Shown piece by piece: positions 59,488 to 64,000 of a stretch of DNA of 64,000 nt. Where the stretch lies: positions 1-64,000 of the forward strand of contig DAOUFG010000126.1 in NCBI GenBank assembly GCA_034430115.1. The letters run 5' to 3'. This DNA comes from CAIXPS01 sp034430115 (GTDB lineage Bacteria; Chloroflexota; Anaerolineae; J036; Brachytrichaceae). The position numbers were made by a program, and so were the translations under genes. Position 1 is the first letter of the stretch; every line of letters starts with the position of its first letter. The notes under the pieces are model-generated. The model was not told where the DNA came from and did no database searches. It worked only from the letters and a program-made list of their open reading frames with translations.

Positions 59488-61029
59488 CTATTGGAACAGT
59501 CGCACCACGCCGACGTTAATCAGATTCAGCACAAGCGACGGATAGATGCCCAACACCAGCATCGCAACCATCAGCGGCGCGACGGCCAGCACCTCGGAGA
59601 AGGAAATGTCGGGCAGCGGGTGATGCAGCCACTCTTCGCCCAACGGGCCGTGCAACACCTTTTGCAGCGCCTTCAGGATGTAGATGCCCGTCACAAGCAG
59701 GCCTGCCATCGAAAGGATGGTGAGCAGCGTGAAGGCCGGCCAGGCGCCTCGCGTGACCATGAATTCGCTGACGAACCCGGCCAGGCCGGGCAGCCCCAGC
59801 GAGCCCATGGCGCAGAAGATCAAAATTGCGCCGTAGCGCGGCATGATGGACCACAGCCCACCATAGCGCGTCAGGTCGCGCGTGTGCGAGCGCTCATACA
59901 CCACGCCCACCAGGGCGAACATCGCCGCCGATGAGAGGCCGTGCGTCACCATCTGAAAAACGGCCCCGCTGGCCGCCAACGTGGCGTCCACACCCTTGAC
60001 GCTGTTATTGAACGCCAGCGCAGCCGACGCCACGCCCAGCGCTACAAACCCCATGTGGTTCACCGAGGAATAGGCCACCAGCTTTTTGAAGTCGTTCTGG
60101 CCCCAGGCCGCGAACGCGCCCAGCACGATGCTGATAAAAGCCAGCACCGCCAGCACCGGCGCAAACGTTGCCGCCGCATCGGGGAAGAGCGGGATCACCA
60201 GGCGCAAAAAGCCATAGCCGCCCAGCTTCAACAGCACACCGGCCAGCATCATCGAGCCGCCGGTGGGCGCTTCGGTGTGCGCATCGGGCAACCAGGTATG
60301 CAGCGGCCAGACGGGCAGCTTGAGCGCAAAGGCCAGGCTGAAGGCGAAGAACGCCACACCCTTCCACACATTCGGGTCGCTAAACAGCAGGTTCACCGTG
60401 TTGTTACCGCTGAAGGGCCGCCCGGCCGGCGAGAAGAGGTACAGCAGGTCGAAGCTTTTCGAGGCCAGGCCCACTACCTGGATGGCCAGCAGCATCGCCA
60501 GGCTGGCCGCCATGGTGTAGAGGATGAACTTGAACGACGCATAGCGCCGGTTCGCACCACCCCACTGGCCGATCAGGAAGAACATCGGCACCAGGCTGAA
60601 CTCGAAGAACACGAAGAACAGGATCAAGTCCAGCGAAACGAAACACCCCAGCACCGCCGCTTCCAGCAGGAAGAACAACGCGAAGTAGGCCTTCACGCTG
60701 CGCTGGATGGACAGCGACATGAGCATCGAGAGCGGCGTCAACAGCCCGGTGAGCACCACCAGCGGAATGCTGATCCCGTCCACCCCCAGGTGGAAACTGG
60801 CGTTGATCTGCGGGAACCATTCCGCGCGTTGCTCAAATTGAAAACCGGCCTGCGCCTGGTCATAGCCTGCCCACAGGGCGATCGACAACGCCAGCGGAAT
60901 CAGGCTGAAGGCGATGGAACCCCATTTGATCAAGCGCGTCTGCTCCGGGGGCATGAACAGCACCAGCAACATGCCAATCACCGGCGTCAGGATGAGCAGG
61001 ATGAGAAGATTGCTCTGTATAAATTCCAT
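59488..61029 (-). CDS. nuoM: NADH-quinone oxidoreductase subunit M, first copy
   Basis: A 513-residue NuoM with all expected membrane charges: TM5 glutamate (FFEFSLVPMFFLIG), TM7 lysine (FALKLPVWPLHTWLPDAH), TM8 lysine (GVLLKLGGYG) and TM12 glutamate (GFVSEFMVTRG). ATG 61029 starts the family sequence MEFIQSN. It is 18 bases upstream of the second nuoM, so the pair is a tandem duplication with divergence. Confidence 0.92.
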   Translation of the reverse strand: MEFIQSNLLILLILTPVIGMLLVLFMPPEQTRLIKWGSIAFSLIPLALSIALWAGYDQAQAGFQFEQRAEWFPQINASFHLGVDGISIPLVVLTGLLTPLSMLMSLSIQRSVKAYFALFFLLEAAVLGCFVSLDLILFFVFFEFSLVPMFFLIGQWGGANRRYASFKFILYTMAASLAMLLAIQVVGLASKSFDLLYLFSPAGRPFSGNNTVNLLFSDPNVWKGVAFFAFSLAFALKLPVWPLHTWLPDAHTEAPTGGSMMLAGVLLKLGGYGFLRLVIPLFPDAAATFAPVLAVLAFISIVLGAFAAWGQNDFKKLVAYSSVNHMGFVALGVASAALAFNNSVKGVDATLAASGAVFQMVTHGLSSAAMFALVGVVYERSHTRDLTRYGGLWSIMPRYGAILIFCAMGSLGLPGLAGFVSEFMVTRGAWPAFTLLTILSMAGLLVTGIYILKALQKVLHGPLGEEWLHHPLPDISFSEVLAVAPLMVAMLVLGIYPSLVLNLINVGVVRLFQ

Positions 61030-61071
61030 AGTCACGATTCCCAAAGGACGCCCGACGGGCATCCCGAGACA

Positions 61072-63222
61072 TTACTGCGCCAACACAAGGAAGAACACCA
61101 TTAACACGACCGCCGCAATCAGCGCAGAGAGCAGATAATTCTGCACCTGGCCCGTTTGAAGCTCGCGCCCCTCACGCCCGATGTCGCGGATCGTATTACC
61201 GATCAAGTCCGAGCCACCCGTAATGACCACGCGATCAAATGCCCTGAAGCCGCGCGCGATCAAGACGCCAAGCTTGTAAATCCCTTCCAAGACGGCATCG
61301 ATGATGCCCTTATCCACGATGCGCGAGTAGTTATCGGCAATCCACTGCAATGGGTTGATAAAGATCACGCGATAGAGTTCGTCGAAATACCAGCGATGGT
61401 TCAGGAAAGTAAACAACCCGCCCAGGCTCTCAACCGGGTCGGTCTGCCCGGCGCGCAACGGCTTGGCCGCATAGACCCAAAAGCCCAGGCCCAGGCCGCC
61501 CAGCGCCACCACCAGCGAAGTGAGCAGCGGTACGATGTTAAATGCAGGCGCGGGCTCCATCTCCAGCAATTGCGGGGTCATGAAGTGGCGCAGCCAATCC
61601 GCCGCCGAACCAAAGAGCGGCCCCAGCACCGGGAACTCGGCCGGCACATTGATGAAGCCAAACAGCACCGCAAAACATGCCAGCACGATCAGCGGGAAGG
61701 TCATCGACGGCACCGACTCGCCGGCGTTGGCTGCGGCCTCGCTGCGCGGCTCGCCCAAGAAGGTCAGGCTGATCTGGCGCGCGGTGTAGAAGGCAGTGAG
61801 CAGCGCCGAGACCGCCAGCACCACAAAGACGACGCCGGCCAGGGTGCTGCCGCCTGCCATACCGTGGAAAGCGTCAGCCAAGATTTCATCCTTGCTCCAG
61901 AACCCGGCGGTGATGAGGGGGAATCCGGATAGCGCCATGCCTCCGGCGACGAAGGTCCAGAAGGTGATCGGCATCCGCTTGCGCAGGCCGCCCATGTTGC
62001 GCATATCCTGCGCGTCAAATTCAGGCTCGGCGGTAGCGTGCTCGTCGTGCCCGGCATGGCCGTGTGAATGCGCCACGTGCTCATGCCCGTGTTCCACGCC
62101 GTGAATCACCGAGCCGGAGCCCAGGAACAACAGCGCTTTAAAGAAGGCGTGTGCCAGGAGGTGAAAGAGCGCCGCCATGTAGGCGCCGATGCCGACTGCC
62201 GCCACCATGAAGCCAAGCTGGCTGATGGTGGAGAAGGCCAACACGCGCTTGATGTCGTACTGCGCCACAGCGATGGTTGCACCCAGGAAGGCTGTGATGG
62301 CACCGATGGCCCCCACCAGCAGGAAGGCCGGGTTATCCTGCCCACCCGCCTGCAACAACGGGAAGAAGCGCAACAGCAAGAAGATGCCAGCGCTGACCAT
62401 CGTGGCCGCATGGATCATGGCGCTGACGGGTGTGGGGCCTTCCATCGCGTCGGGCAGCCACACATGCAATGGGAACTGCGCGCTCTTGCCCACCGTGCCG
62501 CCGAAGATCAGCATCGCAATCAGCCCGGCCGCCGAAATGCCGATTCCCAGCACCGCCGGCATGTGCGCCAGCGTGTCCAGCACCTGCTCGCTGTGCAAAA
62601 TATCATAGAAGTTCAGCGTGCCGGTGACCGAGTAGAGATAGACCATCCCCAGCAGAAACAGCATATCGCCCACACGGGTGGTCATGAAGGCCTTCACGGC
62701 CGCGCGATAGGCCGACGGCTTGCGATAGAAGAAACCGATCAGCGCGTAGGAGCAGAAGCCCATCAACTCCCAGAAGACGAAGAGCGTCAACAGGCTATCC
62801 GACACCACCATCCCCATCATCGAACCGCCGAACAGGCTGAGGAAGGCGAAGAAACGCGCATACAGCGGGTCGCTAGCCATGTACCCCACGCTATAGATAA
62901 AGATCAAGGTGCACGTCACCGGCACCATGAAGAGGAAGGTCGCGCCCAGCGGGTCCACCACCGCGCCGACGTTCAGCGTGCTATCGCCGGTGGGGATGAA
63001 GGGATAGGGCACGCTACGAATGGGGTTCGTGCCCAGGTCGGGCATGCCCAGCGCGTTGAAGAGAACAATAAAAGAAAGAATGCAGGAGGTGAGCATCGCC
63101 ACGATGGCGATCGTGGAGCTGGTCTGGCGATAACGGTTGGTGAAGAGTGCGATGATGCCAAAGGCCAGGAGCGGCGGCAATGGGGCGAGCCAGGTGAGCG
63201 TTCCAAGGAGTTCTCTGGTCAT
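61072..63222 (-). CDS. nuoL: NADH-quinone oxidoreductase subunit L
   Basis: A 716-residue NuoL with the distal antiporter-like core, including the TM7 lysine region (GTVGKSAQFPLHVWLPDAMEG) and the C-terminal lateral helix (two segments around GIIDAVLEGIYKLG). A histidine-rich loop (nine histidines between SGSVIHG and EPEFDAQDM) lies between helices 10 and 11, where other NuoL proteins have only a few residues. It ends the chain of the membrane arm. Confidence 0.93.
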   Translation of the reverse strand: MTRELLGTLTWLAPLPPLLAFGIIALFTNRYRQTSSTIAIVAMLTSCILSFIVLFNALGMPDLGTNPIRSVPYPFIPTGDSTLNVGAVVDPLGATFLFMVPVTCTLIFIYSVGYMASDPLYARFFAFLSLFGGSMMGMVVSDSLLTLFVFWELMGFCSYALIGFFYRKPSAYRAAVKAFMTTRVGDMLFLLGMVYLYSVTGTLNFYDILHSEQVLDTLAHMPAVLGIGISAAGLIAMLIFGGTVGKSAQFPLHVWLPDAMEGPTPVSAMIHAATMVSAGIFLLLRFFPLLQAGGQDNPAFLLVGAIGAITAFLGATIAVAQYDIKRVLAFSTISQLGFMVAAVGIGAYMAALFHLLAHAFFKALLFLGSGSVIHGVEHGHEHVAHSHGHAGHDEHATAEPEFDAQDMRNMGGLRKRMPITFWTFVAGGMALSGFPLITAGFWSKDEILADAFHGMAGGSTLAGVVFVVLAVSALLTAFYTARQISLTFLGEPRSEAAANAGESVPSMTFPLIVLACFAVLFGFINVPAEFPVLGPLFGSAADWLRHFMTPQLLEMEPAPAFNIVPLLTSLVVALGGLGLGFWVYAAKPLRAGQTDPVESLGGLFTFLNHRWYFDELYRVIFINPLQWIADNYSRIVDKGIIDAVLEGIYKLGVLIARGFRAFDRVVITGGSDLIGNTIRDIGREGRELQTGQVQNYLLSALIAAVVLMVFFLVLAQ

Positions 63223-63227
63223 AGCTT

Positions 63228-63545
63228 TTACTCTTTCAACGAGTCAATCTGTTCCGGGTCAACGCTGCGTGTGTTGCGATAGACCGAAATGATTAGCGCC
63301 AACCCAACTGCCGCTTCCGCCGCGGCCACCACGTAAATCAGCCCGGCGAAGGCCAGCCCCGAGACGGCCGCCGGCGTGACATAGCGCCAAAAAGCGATCA
63401 GGTTGATGTTGACGGCGTTCAACATCAGTTCCACACCCATCAGCATCGCGATGGCATTCTTACGCGCCATGACGCCATACAGCCCAATGCAAAACAGGGC
63501 AGCCGACACAATCAAATACCAATAGAGCGGAATTCCATATAACAT
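63228..63545 (-). CDS. nuoK: NADH-quinone oxidoreductase subunit K
   Basis: A 105-residue, three-helix subunit with the two conserved glutamates (GVELMLNAVNI and AAAEAAVGLAL). ATG 63545 fits the usual N-terminus (MLYGIPLYWYLI) and has a GAGGA site; ATG 63563 is in frame upstream and overlaps the hepT stop. Part of the complex I membrane arm. nuoJ would normally precede it, but the toxin-antitoxin genes take that place here. Confidence 0.9.
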   Translation of the reverse strand: MLYGIPLYWYLIVSAALFCIGLYGVMARKNAIAMLMGVELMLNAVNINLIAFWRYVTPAAVSGLAFAGLIYVVAAAEAAVGLALIISVYRNTRSVDPEQIDSLKE

Positions 63546-63559
63546 GTTCACACCTATCC

Positions 63560-63898
63560 TCATTGATCTCGTGGCACCAATGGTTCAACCTGCCTTAGCA
63601 GTTCGGGAATATCTCGTTGCGCTGTTTCCCATACCCGCTCCAAATCGATTCGAAAATACTCATGAACCAGCCTGTGCCTCATCCCTATCATCTGCCTCCA
63701 CGGTATAGCTGCATGCGCGCCTTTTGTATCTTCGGATATTGAGCGCGCTGCCTCGCCGATCACCTCAAGCATTCTGATCAACGCGTTCTGCAACAATTCA
63801 TCTCGATCAAACTGCTCCCGATTAACACCCTCGATAAATTGAAGAATTTTTCGAGAAGCAATCAGAATATCAAGTAGATATGCTTCATCGCGAGTCAT
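63560..63898 (-). CDS. hepT: HepT-like HEPN toxin
   Basis: A 112-residue HEPN-domain (DUF86) protein. The RNase motif is R74-x4-H79-x-Y81 (RHRLVHEY), the family signature. Its ATG overlaps the stop of the upstream nucleotidyltransferase, and its stop overlaps the possible nuoK ATG 63563. HepT toxins cleave or alter RNA until AMPylated by MntA. It is read in the same direction as nuoK, within an apparent operon. Confidence 0.88.
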   Translation of the reverse strand: MTRDEAYLLDILIASRKILQFIEGVNREQFDRDELLQNALIRMLEVIGEAARSISEDTKGAHAAIPWRQMIGMRHRLVHEYFRIDLERVWETAQRDIPELLRQVEPLVPRDQ

Positions 63899-64000
63899 AG
63901 ATCACTTGTGACTGGCCTAGAATATTGCGACGGCGTATGTAGTTGTCGCTCTGTTCGACCGACTGGCGTTCCACCAAGTCCACCGAACGCCCAAACAACC
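63885..64000 (-). CDS. mntA: MntA-like nucleotidyltransferase, 3' end (cut by window edge)
   Basis: On the minus strand the frame reads LFGRSVDLVERQSVEQ followed by IRRRNILGQSQVIYDSR and a stop at 63887-63885. VDLV is the third catalytic region and the ending is typical of MntA antitoxins, which AMPylate HepT. The start lies beyond 64000. It overlaps hepT by 14 bases, the normal arrangement for the pair. Confidence 0.8.
   Translation of the reverse strand, partial: LFGRSVDLVERQSVEQSDNYIRRRNILGQSQVIYDSR

Noticed and set aside
59941..61104. A 387-codon plus-strand frame opposite the first nuoM
   Set aside because: Antisense to a clear nuoM gene, with no ribosome site or conserved domain.
62068..63282. 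A 404-codon plus-strand frame opposite nuoL
   Set aside because: Same kind of antisense shadow; low-complexity composition and no family match.

Overview
The window looks like a chromosomal contig from a Chloroflexota bacterium (Anaerolineae/Caldilineae-like; this is inference). The support is a secreted protein ending in the LPLVxR-type tail common in that phylum, a tandem pair of nuoM genes, an ATP synthase b subunit carrying a delta-like tail, a PQQ-type sugar dehydrogenase and many carbohydrate-active genes in a GC-rich background. Several families of imperfect palindromic repeats are scattered between genes. I see no rRNA, tRNA, CRISPR array, transposase or prophage.

1-12.4 kb is a visibly AT-richer DNA phosphorothioation (Dnd) island. 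A plus-strand operon (PLD-nuclease/helicase, 64-aa protein, SMC-like ATPase, 148-aa protein) faces a minus-strand operon dndB-C-D-E-A. DndACDE would place sulfur in the DNA backbone, DndB would control the operon, and the four plus-strand genes look like a restriction partner that is not the classical DndFGH. A methyltransferase and a membrane-anchored coiled-coil protein lie between the two arms, on the dnd strand.

12.8-24.4 kb holds a degraded nucleotidyltransferase/partner pair, a leucine-rich-repeat protein and small redox or cofactor proteins. It continues with a sugar catabolism group: apiosidase-like glycosidase, enolase-superfamily dehydratase, glycogen phosphorylase, mannonate dehydratase. 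A DinB protein closes the group before a strong terminator.

24.4-44 kb is mixed. It has a secreted sugar dehydrogenase and a sensory cassette (small ORF, MerR-like regulator, PocR-type histidine kinase, single-domain response regulator, coiled-coil membrane protein). A 5'-truncated dipeptidase, a YhfC protein and a c-di-AMP receptor follow. Next come a UroD-like protein with an unusual glycyl radical enzyme, an F420-type protein, an XRE/TPR regulator, a clan-A glycosidase, a methyltransferase, a TetR/epimerase pair, a YhhN membrane protein and a LiaF-like protein.

44-50 kb contains an McrC-McrB restriction pair (C before B) and a three-gene ABC-2 exporter. 50-53.4 kb has one secreted and one large membrane protein of unknown role.

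53.5-64 kb is respiratory, all on the minus strand: nuoK, nuoL, two nuoM genes and nuoN, then atpI-like, atpB, atpE and an atpF-delta fusion. An intrinsic terminator closes this series with no F1 genes before it. A HepT/MntA toxin-antitoxin pair sits directly upstream of nuoK, overlapping it if the upstream ATG is used. The second NuoM lacks the membrane lysine expected of a proton-pumping antiporter-like subunit.
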